Shown piece by piece: positions 9,099 to 16,646 of a stretch of DNA of 64,000 nt (its first letter is position 1; each line of letters opens with the position of its first letter). Location of the stretch: assembly GCF_028748145.1 (NCBI RefSeq), contig NZ_CP118181.1, forward strand, positions 1,178,211 through 1,242,210. The letters run 5' to 3'. Below the pieces are notes generated by a model. It was given only the letters and a program-made list of their open reading frames with translations, was not told the DNA's origin and searched no databases. The position numbers and the translations under genes were made by a program. The stretch is from Entomospira culicis (lineage in GTDB: Bacteria; Spirochaetota; Spirochaetia; WRBN01).

Positions 9099-10325
9099 TT
9101 ATAAATTTTCTCTTACTAAGGGCATACTCATGCACCTAGGGCCACCGCGACCACGGGATAATTCGGAGGAGAGGATCGCGTGAATTTTGATGCCGCTATC
9201 CTCCAGTAGCCGATTGGTTACATGATTTCGTTCGTAAACACAAACCTCCCCTGGAGAAATCGCCAAGGTATTTGCCCCGTCGTTCCACTGCTCGCGTGAT
9301 CCAGCAATTGCATCGCCATCGCCACAACGTAAGAGCAGCACCCGCCGATCCAAAATCCCCGAAAGCAGATGCTCCAAATCCTTATGCTCCTCGGTAATAT
9401 GCACACTATCCGTAGTCGATCCCGCCTCGATGACAAAGAGCGTGAGCGTCTCCTCAATCTCGCTGTGTATCGTAAATTTATCGTGATCGATCTGTGTAAA
9501 GACCGTGTCCAAATGCATAAACGCGCGCTTTTTGGGAATCACAAAAGCAACAACCTTCTTGACTTTGCTCGTCTCATCGTTAAAGAGACGCATCGCCAAC
9601 TGCTCCACCGAGTAGGCATCCGTACGTTCAGAGATACCCACAAAGAGGATCTCCTCATTAATCACCAAGAGATCGCCACCCTCCAAGTGATTCATATTAT
9701 CACGCTCAAACCAGAAAGGGGTTTTCCCCGCGTAATTAGGGTGATGCCGAAAGAGAAAATCGCTTAGCAACGTCTCGCGCCGACGGATCAAGTGCTTCAT
9801 GCTACTAATCGCCACGCCGTGCCCAATACTGATAAACGGATCGCGCGTGAAGAGGATATTGGGCAAAGGTTTAACGAGAAAAAGCTCTTCCCCACTGGTC
9901 AAACTCGATAAGCTCTTCTGCCGACCAATTGGCGCCTCATGACTACGCACCCCCGCAATCAGCGTACGTACCAAGGTCGCCATATCTTTGCTCTCATAAA
10001 GCCACTGTAACAGCTCCTGACGCATCTGGGGATGAAAGACCCCCGACTCCAAGAGATACTGCTCTACCATCGCTTTGGCGGCATCAGGTTGGTGCTCCAT
10101 GCTCTGCGCCACTAAATCCTCTAAATAGTGCACCTTGACTCCCGCCTTACGTAAGACCTCACTAAATTGATCATGCTCGCGCTGGGCTGCCTCAAGATAC
10201 ATAATATCGTCAAAAAGAAACTCCCCAAAGTGTTCGGGCGTAAAATTCTCCACCTCCCACCCCGGACGGTGCAACATCACCTCTTTAAGGCGACCAATCT
10301 CTGAAAAGACTCTAATCTCTGCCAT
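9099..10325 (-). CDS. arcA: Arginine deiminase
   Basis: First enzyme of the pathway: arginine to citrulline and ammonia. The 408-residue protein has the guanidino-modifying motifs: GRLKEVMLHRPG at the N-terminus, FTRDPF, HLEGGDLL, HLDTVFT and the C-terminal RGRGGPRCMSMPL with nucleophile Cys398. The start at 10325 (MAEIRVFSE) is chosen because AGGAGG lies five bases before it; the longer frame would begin inside the leader. It leads the operon arcA-arcB-yfcC-arcC. The pathway yields one ATP per arginine and raises pH, a common energy source in host-associated spirochaetes. Confidence 0.97.
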   Translation of the reverse strand: MAEIRVFSEIGRLKEVMLHRPGWEVENFTPEHFGEFLFDDIMYLEAAQREHDQFSEVLRKAGVKVHYLEDLVAQSMEHQPDAAKAMVEQYLLESGVFHPQMRQELLQWLYESKDMATLVRTLIAGVRSHEAPIGRQKSLSSLTSGEELFLVKPLPNILFTRDPFISIGHGVAISSMKHLIRRRETLLSDFLFRHHPNYAGKTPFWFERDNMNHLEGGDLLVINEEILFVGISERTDAYSVEQLAMRLFNDETSKVKKVVAFVIPKKRAFMHLDTVFTQIDHDKFTIHSEIEETLTLFVIEAGSTTDSVHITEEHKDLEHLLSGILDRRVLLLRCGDGDAIAGSREQWNDGANTLAISPGEVCVYERNHVTNRLLEDSGIKIHAILSSELSRGRGGPRCMSMPLVRENL

Positions 10326-10389
10326 CTTATCCTCCTCTTTTACACACAAAAAAGCAATCCATACAACGTAAATCGCTGTATTATTGTCA

Positions 10390-10407
10390 CTAAGATATTC
10401 TAAGATA
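10390..10407. promoter_or_regulatory. Direct repeat upstream of arcA
   Basis: CTAAGATA occurs twice with a 10-bp period (10390-10397 and 10400-10407), about 65 bp upstream of the arcA start. Same-face spacing of one helical turn would suit an activator or repressor of the arginine operon. I cannot identify the protein and no convincing -35/-10 pair is visible next to it. Confidence 0.35.
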
Positions 10408-10497
10408 CTTTAAAAAAATCCATGCCTCAATGATGCCACACTATCTTGCTTTACTCTTAAATTTTACGCCCCTTTTGACGTTTTGTCTAGTCTATTT

Positions 10498-12189
10498 TTA
10501 ACTTCTTTGCACCATATCTCTAAGCGCCACACGAAGTTTTTTGACATCATTTTTACTAAGTGTTCGCGCCGTAAATGAGCCTAAGCGCCCATCCTGTACC
10601 ACAAAAGAGAGCGCACTCACGTTCGCCAACGCCTGCATCTCACTAGCACTTAGCCAAGCCACCGAGTAAATACGCCAAGTGGTGCCATTGAGGTGCGAAA
10701 CGTCGATAGGCTCTAGCGCAAAAGAGAAACTGCGCATCGCTCCGCCCTCCAGTTCGGTATGGAGAAGTAAGCTATCACGACGCGCATAGAGTGCGCTACG
10801 CGTGTTATTCATGTAGGCGTTAAGCGCCTCTTCGTAAGCACTTCGACGCTGATAATAAACCGCCATCTCTTGATCGTATCGTACTAAAGCCCGCTCATAA
10901 TTGCGCAAGTTCTCCTCATAATTGGCCACATCTCGACGATAGCTAATCATCTCCTGCTCATATCGTTTGAGCGCGTTTTCATAGGCATCTCGTGCCACAT
11001 TTTTCGCCTGCTCCTCGTCATAAATCTTCTTCTGCTCCAGATACCTCGCATAGTCGCGCTCGTAGCGTTGCATCTCCGAACGATAGGTGCTCATCTGGCG
11101 CTCATACACACTCATGTTATCACGATAGCTACGCATCTCTTGCTCGTAACGCCTTAGTGCATCTTCATATTCACGTAGAGCTTGCTCATAACGACGCTTC
11201 TCTTCTTGATACTTACGTTGTGCCTCGTCATAAGCGCGCTTCTCTTGCTCGTACCGACGCAAGCGCTCTTGATACTCCTTTAACGATTGTTGATAGGCTT
11301 CATGCTCACCTTGCAGGCGCTGGTACGCCTGTTGTTGACGCTCATACTCACGCATTAACCGCTGATACTCTTGCATGTTGCGCTCATATTCGCGCATCTG
11401 GCGTTGATACTCTTTCATCGCCTCTTCGTACTCTTTCAGTTTACGCTCGTACTCGCGTTGCTCGGCGGAGTTAGGCGTGTTAGGGCGATTGGGCGTATTG
11501 CCATTAGATTGCCCTGGATGATTCGGTGTCCCCGGACGATTGGAAGTAGAAGGCGGCGTTCCCGAGTTACCCGAGTTATTGGGCGCTTGAGGCTTCTTAG
11601 GTTCGATAGGTGCTTTTGGTTGCTCTGGCTTTACAGGAGCAGAAGGTAGGGGACGCGCAGGCGCTTGAGGGGGATTACCCGGATGCTGTGGTTCAGCAGA
11701 GGGCTCTTTGGGTTGTGTAGGGGATGTGGGTTTTTGCGGTTCGCGTGGGCGCGGAGGTTCCACCGGTTTTTGCGGTTCATTGGGTAAGGAAATATTACGT
11801 CGATAGGTAGAATAGCGCTCCCCACGCGCATACTCATGCGCCACCAGAGCATCAGGCACAGGGCGCGTAGGCTCGGTGGGATAAACAGGCTTGACCGGAC
11901 GCGTTGGTGCAATCGGTGCCGATTGCGTAAAGGCAGGCACATTACTGATATTATCATAGTAATAGAGTTGATATGAACCATCATTACGATTCTTCACAAA
12001 GATCAAAACGGCGCCATCTTTGCTCGTCTCAAGTTCATAGCGACTGCGCCCCTGCGAATCTACGCCCAACCTCACTTTCGGCGAACTACCACAGCCCGAT
12101 AATATCAGGCTTAATAATCCAAATGTCCAAAATATTGACCTTCTCGATATCTTACTGTATGATAATTTATTCTTAATTGATTGTTTCAT
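10498..12189 (-). CDS. Lipoprotein with tyrosine-heptad coiled coil
   Basis: With the start at 12189 the protein has 563 residues. The ATG is chosen because GGAG lies 9 nt upstream; two earlier in-frame starts overlap that site. A signal peptide ends in a lipobox (LILSGC). Then come a short conserved-looking domain (about 35-80), a Pro-rich linker with PxxP repeats (about 90-240), and a charged helix in which Tyr recurs every seven residues 30 times (consensus YExxMRx), broken only by one 10- and one 13-residue unit. A C-terminal domain of about 100 residues follows. This predicts an outer- or inner-membrane-anchored rod reaching into the periplasm. No family recognised. The gene lies 56 bp after the protease-like gene in the same direction. 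Confidence 0.8.
   Translation of the reverse strand: MKQSIKNKLSYSKISRRSIFWTFGLLSLILSGCGSSPKVRLGVDSQGRSRYELETSKDGAVLIFVKNRNDGSYQLYYYDNISNVPAFTQSAPIAPTRPVKPVYPTEPTRPVPDALVAHEYARGERYSTYRRNISLPNEPQKPVEPPRPREPQKPTSPTQPKEPSAEPQHPGNPPQAPARPLPSAPVKPEQPKAPIEPKKPQAPNNSGNSGTPPSTSNRPGTPNHPGQSNGNTPNRPNTPNSAEQREYERKLKEYEEAMKEYQRQMREYERNMQEYQRLMREYERQQQAYQRLQGEHEAYQQSLKEYQERLRRYEQEKRAYDEAQRKYQEEKRRYEQALREYEDALRRYEQEMRSYRDNMSVYERQMSTYRSEMQRYERDYARYLEQKKIYDEEQAKNVARDAYENALKRYEQEMISYRRDVANYEENLRNYERALVRYDQEMAVYYQRRSAYEEALNAYMNNTRSALYARRDSLLLHTELEGGAMRSFSFALEPIDVSHLNGTTWRIYSVAWLSASEMQALANVSALSFVVQDGRLGSFTARTLSKNDVKKLRVALRDMVQRS
10813..11451 (-). repeat. Heptad repeat region, about 29 units
   Basis: This stretch encodes the tyrosine-anchored heptads of the lipoprotein. 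Most units are 21 bp; one is 30 bp and one 39 bp. The DNA units are diverged, so the repeat is old and held by selection on the protein rather than a recent slippage array. Confidence 0.85.
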
Positions 12190-12245
12190 GATTTTCATCT
12201 CCACATATATCCTATTGTAAGTATCCTAAATATACACAACTTTGG

Positions 12246-13952
12246 CTAGAATTTAAACTTAATATAACCTTTAAGATAGTGTGCATTTGCCCAACTTTTT
12301 CCACCATAGTGAATATCTAAGTACTTACCCGTAAAGAAATCACTCATAGCGCCACCCTCGATGCCCACAAAGATCGGGCTATTATCGGAGAAGCCCACCT
12401 CTAAGCCAGCAAACCAACCCCCATTCAACACCACCCGCGCCCGATTTACTAAGCTTTCGGCAAAAAGTTCCTCTTGCAACGCCCCGCTCAATCGCACGCC
12501 AATGCCCACGCTCAAGCCACCATAAGCCAAAAAATTGAGCGAATCAAAGGCCAAGCCCAGCTGAAATTGCGCCTTGCCTAAGACATGCATCATCTGCACC
12601 CGCTCATTGATGGTGCGCGTACGATAGGACATGCTATGATACGCCAGCTCACCACTAACGCCAAAGAGGCGGTGCACCTGTTGATAATAACCTAGCGAGG
12701 CGTGCATATTTTTGAGATCATGGATCTTCGGCATAAAGGTGTAACCCAAGCCAATCACCGCCCCAGAGCGATCAATTTGACGAAAAACCGAGCGCTTCTC
12801 GATAAAATTAAAGGAGTCCACATTGGCGACCCGCCAACGTCCTGCCGAGTAGATCCAGCCAATCGTATAGGGCTTCTGGTTGAGGTTATAGGTAATATTC
12901 GTGTTGACTTGAAAGGCATTACGTGGAGCATTCCCAACGCGTAGTTGCTCAAAAATCGGCTGATCAAATTCGTTAAATCGCTCCATAATAAAGATGCCTA
13001 ACACGGTATTAATCAATAATGTAGGATCCTCATCGCGCAGTGCCATAATGTAGGTGTTACGCGTAGCAATATTCACCCGTGTCATCAACTCCAAAAAGAG
13101 CGGAATGCCCAAACTACTGGTAAGATTGGTGCTAAAAAAGGTCGAAAAAGCATCGTACTCTTCACCCATCACCGCGTTGACAAGCTCTTGCGAGGCGCGC
13201 TCTAATGCACCTTGCGTTGCGCGTGGACGCAAGCGTTCCGCCTGTACAATCGCCCGTTGGATCTCCGTCACAGGAATGATAGCGTTCTCTTTCCCCACCA
13301 ACCCGACAATTTCGCCATCGTTATTAAGTATCGGCGATCCGTAGCTATACTGCTTCGTTTGAAAAAGTCCATCTGAAATACGCCACGTACCGCGCTCATC
13401 TTGCCGTAATATCACAGAAGAAGGAGCGTTCCTTCCCTGCTCATAGGCGTAGAGCAATTCTGAAGGATTTAACGGACGTTCGCTTAGACGTAGCTGCTGG
13501 GTCACAGGGCGCGCCTCATCGCTTAAGAGATAAACTGCCAGATCGGCTTGGCGATCGCGATAGATGACATACGCCTCACCTAAGGTACGTGTCTGATTTC
13601 CAGATAAATGCTCTACTTGCGCAAAGTCGCTAAAGAGCGCGATATTGGCGCCCGTAATCAAAAAGTTTCGCCCAATCACATCTAAATAGACCACCCCCCA
13701 TGCAGGTAAATGGCTATCAGCTACCCGCTGGCGTTGACGAATCAAGCCATTTTTGATCCAATCACTCACACTAGGATCGGCAATAAGATCGTCGTAGAAG
13801 GCGAGAAAATTTCGCGCTCCCTCCTGCGAATCTCCAGAGAGCGTCGCTTGTAGCCGCACTAATGCTGGTTGCTCTAGCGCAAAGCCATGAAGCGAACCTG
13901 CCACCAAAAGCAGAATCCACAGCCAGCCTACGACAATCTTTTTCCCTTGCAT
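12246..13952 (-). CDS. Inactive trypsin-like protein with C-terminal beta-rich domain
   Basis: A 568-residue exported protein (signal peptide 1-25, ending HGFALEQ). Residues about 80-235 look like a trypsin/HtrA fold: ITGANIAL where active enzymes have TAAH, ADLAVYLL (Asp137) and QYSYGSPILNNDGEIVGLVG where active enzymes have GNSGGP. The His is replaced by Asn103 and the Ser by Tyr204, so catalysis should be lost. The last 180 residues are rich in alternating aromatic/glycine strands (GLGYTFMP, GVSGELAYHSM, GGLSVGIG, GLEVGFSD) and end HYLKGYIKFKF, like an outer-membrane beta-barrel or barrel-like domain. Eleven bp separate it from the upstream lipoprotein gene. Role unknown; binding without cleavage is an inference. 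Confidence 0.65.
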   Translation of the reverse strand: MQGKKIVVGWLWILLLVAGSLHGFALEQPALVRLQATLSGDSQEGARNFLAFYDDLIADPSVSDWIKNGLIRQRQRVADSHLPAWGVVYLDVIGRNFLITGANIALFSDFAQVEHLSGNQTRTLGEAYVIYRDRQADLAVYLLSDEARPVTQQLRLSERPLNPSELLYAYEQGRNAPSSVILRQDERGTWRISDGLFQTKQYSYGSPILNNDGEIVGLVGKENAIIPVTEIQRAIVQAERLRPRATQGALERASQELVNAVMGEEYDAFSTFFSTNLTSSLGIPLFLELMTRVNIATRNTYIMALRDEDPTLLINTVLGIFIMERFNEFDQPIFEQLRVGNAPRNAFQVNTNITYNLNQKPYTIGWIYSAGRWRVANVDSFNFIEKRSVFRQIDRSGAVIGLGYTFMPKIHDLKNMHASLGYYQQVHRLFGVSGELAYHSMSYRTRTINERVQMMHVLGKAQFQLGLAFDSLNFLAYGGLSVGIGVRLSGALQEELFAESLVNRARVVLNGGWFAGLEVGFSDNSPIFVGIEGGAMSDFFTGKYLDIHYGGKSWANAHYLKGYIKFKF

Positions 13953-13962
13953 GCCTACCTGC

Positions 13963-14823
13963 TCAACTCTTTTTACGAGAAAGAAGATTGACTAAATCTT
14001 TATGTTTAATCGAGAAGGTAAAGAGCACACCCTCTTCGATTTCGCTAAAACTAAGATCTTGCATTACTTTATTATTGGCAAAAGCAGAGCTAATAAAGCG
14101 CGATTGCGCCATCAACATGCGTCGCTCTTGGGCATTATCGCTAAAGAGGATCAGCGCTTCTATCTGGTACTTGCTGCCCTTGGGTTCGATGCTCATCAAG
14201 AGCCCATGGATAGAGACCGGCAAGGGAGTTGAATCCATATACTGCTGGAGAAATTTAGAGAAGTCGGGCAAGTAAATTACCGCGTTTTTGGTAGATAAAA
14301 ATGACGATCGTACATAAGGTGAAAAGTTGGGTTCGCTACGCGTTTGCATACTCTTTAGCTCACGCTCCAAATGATTGGAGAGATACATTATGCCACTCTT
14401 GGGGATATGGATATCAAAAAACGTCTCCCCCTGCTTAGGAATATTGGTTACAGGCTCGTTCATGCGAAAGGTATAGGTATCCACTTGCGTAAGCTCTGGA
14501 CTCTTCATTAGCTCCTTAAGCACCATCGACTGCGGGTAAGTCCCCATGGCACGCATCATGAGCGTCGCCTCATCCTTATAGAACGCAACATGACGCGTAA
14601 ACTGCATGCCCTTACTAAGGGCTTTCTTTTGATCCTTATCCCAATCTTTAGCTAGCGCCTTACCCAGCTTGCGAAAAGCAGGCACGTTAATATGCAAATA
14701 GAGATCTGCTTGCTCTGGAAAGAAGTTAAGCTCTTTCTGCTCCGCCTTGGGGGCATTGGCACAGCTTGCCAAAAAGAAAATCCCCATTAATAATAACCCT
14801 AGCCCATAATATCGTCGACTCAT
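13963..14823 (-). CDS. Hypothetical lipoprotein
   Basis: A 286-residue protein with a signal peptide and lipobox (FFLASC, Cys21), so lipid-anchored. The mature part opens FFPEQADLYLHINVPAFRKLGKAL and is a mixed alpha/beta sequence with no motif I can assign. AAGGAG lies 6 nt before the ATG. It is 11 bp ahead of the protease-like gene and probably co-transcribed and partnered with it. Unknown function. Confidence 0.75.
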   Translation of the reverse strand: MSRRYYGLGLLLMGIFFLASCANAPKAEQKELNFFPEQADLYLHINVPAFRKLGKALAKDWDKDQKKALSKGMQFTRHVAFYKDEATLMMRAMGTYPQSMVLKELMKSPELTQVDTYTFRMNEPVTNIPKQGETFFDIHIPKSGIMYLSNHLERELKSMQTRSEPNFSPYVRSSFLSTKNAVIYLPDFSKFLQQYMDSTPLPVSIHGLLMSIEPKGSKYQIEALILFSDNAQERRMLMAQSRFISSAFANNKVMQDLSFSEIEEGVLFTFSIKHKDLVNLLSRKKS

Positions 14824-14868
14824 TATTGCTCCTTATGCCTCGCGTCTATGCGATTTTTTCTTTCTATT

Positions 14869-15693
14869 TTATAGTAGATAGACAACAGATTCTAAACCCT
14901 GACTATGCACCACCACTTCTACCTCACCTTTAATCGGCGACTGCTTCATCTTACCAAGGAGCGTCTCCTCCACCTGAAAGTAGCCCGTAGGATTACGCAT
15001 CTGGATGATGACAGCAACCTTGCGTTTAGTACCCGTGGTAAGACGCACGCGATCGATGGCATGCACCGAATGTTGATGTACCGTACCGACCTGCGCGGTG
15101 CCGTCAAAGTCGTGCTGGGTGCTGGCGATAACCAACTCGGCACGCCCTCGCTCTAGATCACATCCATCGGCCACCAACATAACCCCCGCCTCCAAGCTAT
15201 GGATAGTAACCGTACCCATGTGTCCAAGGATTGCCTCTAGTGTAAGGGAGCGTACCACATACTTCATGGGATCCTCGCCATAGACAGCATCCAATAAGCG
15301 ATTCATGATCGGCATCGTCAAAACCAACGCCGTCTGTTCGTGCATTTGACGCGTAAGCGTCATCCCTGTATCGTGCAAAAATCCCGCTAAAAGCAACGCG
15401 CAATCCTCATCTGCTTGCGTGCCCACGCCCTCCTTGGTAAGCGAGAGTTTAAAGCCTTGTTGCCTTAACAATTGCGCAATCTGTAACGCATTACGCGCAA
15501 CAATACGCATGTGAACAGGTCCATGATCATTATAATTAAGACGGGCAATGGAGACGTGATTGGCGTACTCCTGAATGGTACGGACCTCCACATCATTAAT
15601 GAGTAACTCAAGTAATTGTGAGGGTTTATCCTGAACCAACGCGCGTAATTGGGCGTTTAGCTCTTCTTCTTTTTCGGTGATGCGATATTGCAT
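14869..15693 (-). CDS. HD-domain phosphohydrolase
   Basis: A 274-residue cytoplasmic protein. The metal-binding HD layout is visible: NDHGPVH (H57, H61), then FLHDTGM (H107-D108), then H118 and a downstream DGCDLERGR segment. This is the HD superfamily (nucleotide or phosphoester hydrolysis); it lacks the HDIGK and GYPxxL motifs of HD-GYP cyclic-di-GMP phosphodiesterases. AAAGGAG lies 7 nt before the ATG. Substrate unknown. It stands between two exported-protein genes on the same strand. Confidence 0.8.
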   Translation of the reverse strand: MQYRITEKEEELNAQLRALVQDKPSQLLELLINDVEVRTIQEYANHVSIARLNYNDHGPVHMRIVARNALQIAQLLRQQGFKLSLTKEGVGTQADEDCALLLAGFLHDTGMTLTRQMHEQTALVLTMPIMNRLLDAVYGEDPMKYVVRSLTLEAILGHMGTVTIHSLEAGVMLVADGCDLERGRAELVIASTQHDFDGTAQVGTVHQHSVHAIDRVRLTTGTKRKVAVIIQMRNPTGYFQVEETLLGKMKQSPIKGEVEVVVHSQGLESVVYLL

Positions 15694-15710
15694 AAATATG
15701 GCTCCTTTCT

Positions 15711-16541
15711 TTATAAATAAAAATCGAGAATCAAGCGCTCGTGACTAAACCAATTGAACCAACCGTAACGTTCTTGCTCATAGCGTATCGTGCGTAATTG
15801 TTGGGGCTTGAGTCCCGCCTTAATGAAAGGTTTAGCATTGATGACAAGCTGTAAACGTAACTGCGGATCATGTTGCCCCAGACGCTTGCGCTGGTTTGCC
15901 GAAATCGGCGTGCGTGCCTGCCAAAAGGTTCTCCCTAACAAAAAGTCGTCTTGAAGTGGGGCATGACTATGTCCATCGTGATCATGGTCATGGTGGTGAT
16001 GACCATCGTGCGTGTGGTCATGATTATGCTCCTCATGATCGTGGTCATCGTGATGCTCCTGCAAGGTTACTAAAGGAAGGTATGCGTAGGCTTGCCCTAG
16101 TCCGATGGCCATTTGACGTGATATCGGATCATACTGCATTTTATCGCCATTAAAGATCATAAAGTCGGCAAAGACAGCATCTTTATAACGAAATTCTTGG
16201 GTAATACTCTGGAGATCGCTCTTGGTGATAATAACCTGCTGATGTTGGGCATCAAAAAAGAGCCCAGCACCAGATCGTTTATCCAGACGCAAGCCAGCAT
16301 CCACAAGCTCCTTTGCGTCGATAAGAATCGCAGCGCCTTCTGCCCAGATCAACAACGAAGCGGGAGTTGTCGCCGTAAGGATCGACGCGCTCTGCAAGCC
16401 CGTATGATAAGGCCAACTTATCGCAAAGAGGGATTGAATCAGCGCCTCGCGCTCAGCATCATGCTCGTGCCCCGCCGTCGATGCGCGAAGAATCGTAGCA
16501 AAGAGAGTTAGTCCTAGCATCCAGCTCATTCGTCTCATCAT
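15711..16541 (-). CDS. Exported histidine-rich protein, probable metal binder
   Basis: The start is placed at the ATGATG at 16541, seven bases behind a -10 box, giving a 276-residue protein that begins directly with a signal peptide (MMRRMSWMLGL, ending RASTA). A GHEHD sequence follows cleavage. A loop at residues 163-193 contains 16 His in 31 residues mixed with Asp/Glu, like the zinc loops of ZnuA-type binding proteins and of zinc transporters, but the rest shows no ZnuA fold that I recognise. Likely periplasmic zinc or nickel storage or chaperoning (inference). It is the first gene of the five-gene minus-strand group and is transcribed away from the PBP gene. Confidence 0.7.
   Translation of the reverse strand: MMRRMSWMLGLTLFATILRASTAGHEHDAEREALIQSLFAISWPYHTGLQSASILTATTPASLLIWAEGAAILIDAKELVDAGLRLDKRSGAGLFFDAQHQQVIITKSDLQSITQEFRYKDAVFADFMIFNGDKMQYDPISRQMAIGLGQAYAYLPLVTLQEHHDDHDHEEHNHDHTHDGHHHHDHDHDGHSHAPLQDDFLLGRTFWQARTPISANQRKRLGQHDPQLRLQLVINAKPFIKAGLKPQQLRTIRYEQERYGWFNWFSHERLILDFYL
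15963..16055 (-). other. Histidine-rich loop coding segment
   Basis: Encodes 31 residues of which 16 are His and most of the others Asp or Glu (pattern HDHDHDGHSH). The CAT/GAT alternation makes the DNA locally repetitive. Confidence 0.9.
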
Positions 16542-16548
16542 GCTCTCT

Positions 16549-16577
16549 ATCATACCACTCATTACGCAATTTGTCCA
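16549..16577 (-). promoter_or_regulatory. Promoter of the histidine-rich gene (leaderless type)
   Basis: Minus strand TGGACA, 17 bp, TATGAT, then seven bases and ATGATG. No Shine-Dalgarno precedes the start, so the message probably begins at or next to the start codon. Confidence 0.7.
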
Positions 16578-16607
16578 TAGAGATCGCGTTAAAATCGATG
16601 CGATGAC

Positions 16608-16637
16608 TTGACCTAATGACCTACTATCGGCTATATT
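16608..16637 (+). promoter_or_regulatory. PBP1A promoter (near-leaderless type)
   Basis: TTGACC, 18 bp, TATATT, then nine bases and ATG. It diverges from the promoter of the histidine-rich gene 31 bp away. No ribosome binding site is visible. Confidence 0.65.
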
Positions 16638-16646
16638 GTTAGCATC

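Noticed and set aside
10992-11474. Long open frame antisense to the heptad lipoprotein
   Set aside because: Its length follows from the repetitive codon pattern of the real gene; the product is low-complexity Arg/His/Ser with no ribosome binding site.
15896-16153. Asp/His-rich open frame antisense to the histidine-rich loop
   Set aside because: Mirror of the CAT/GAT repeats in another frame; no start signal or coding context.
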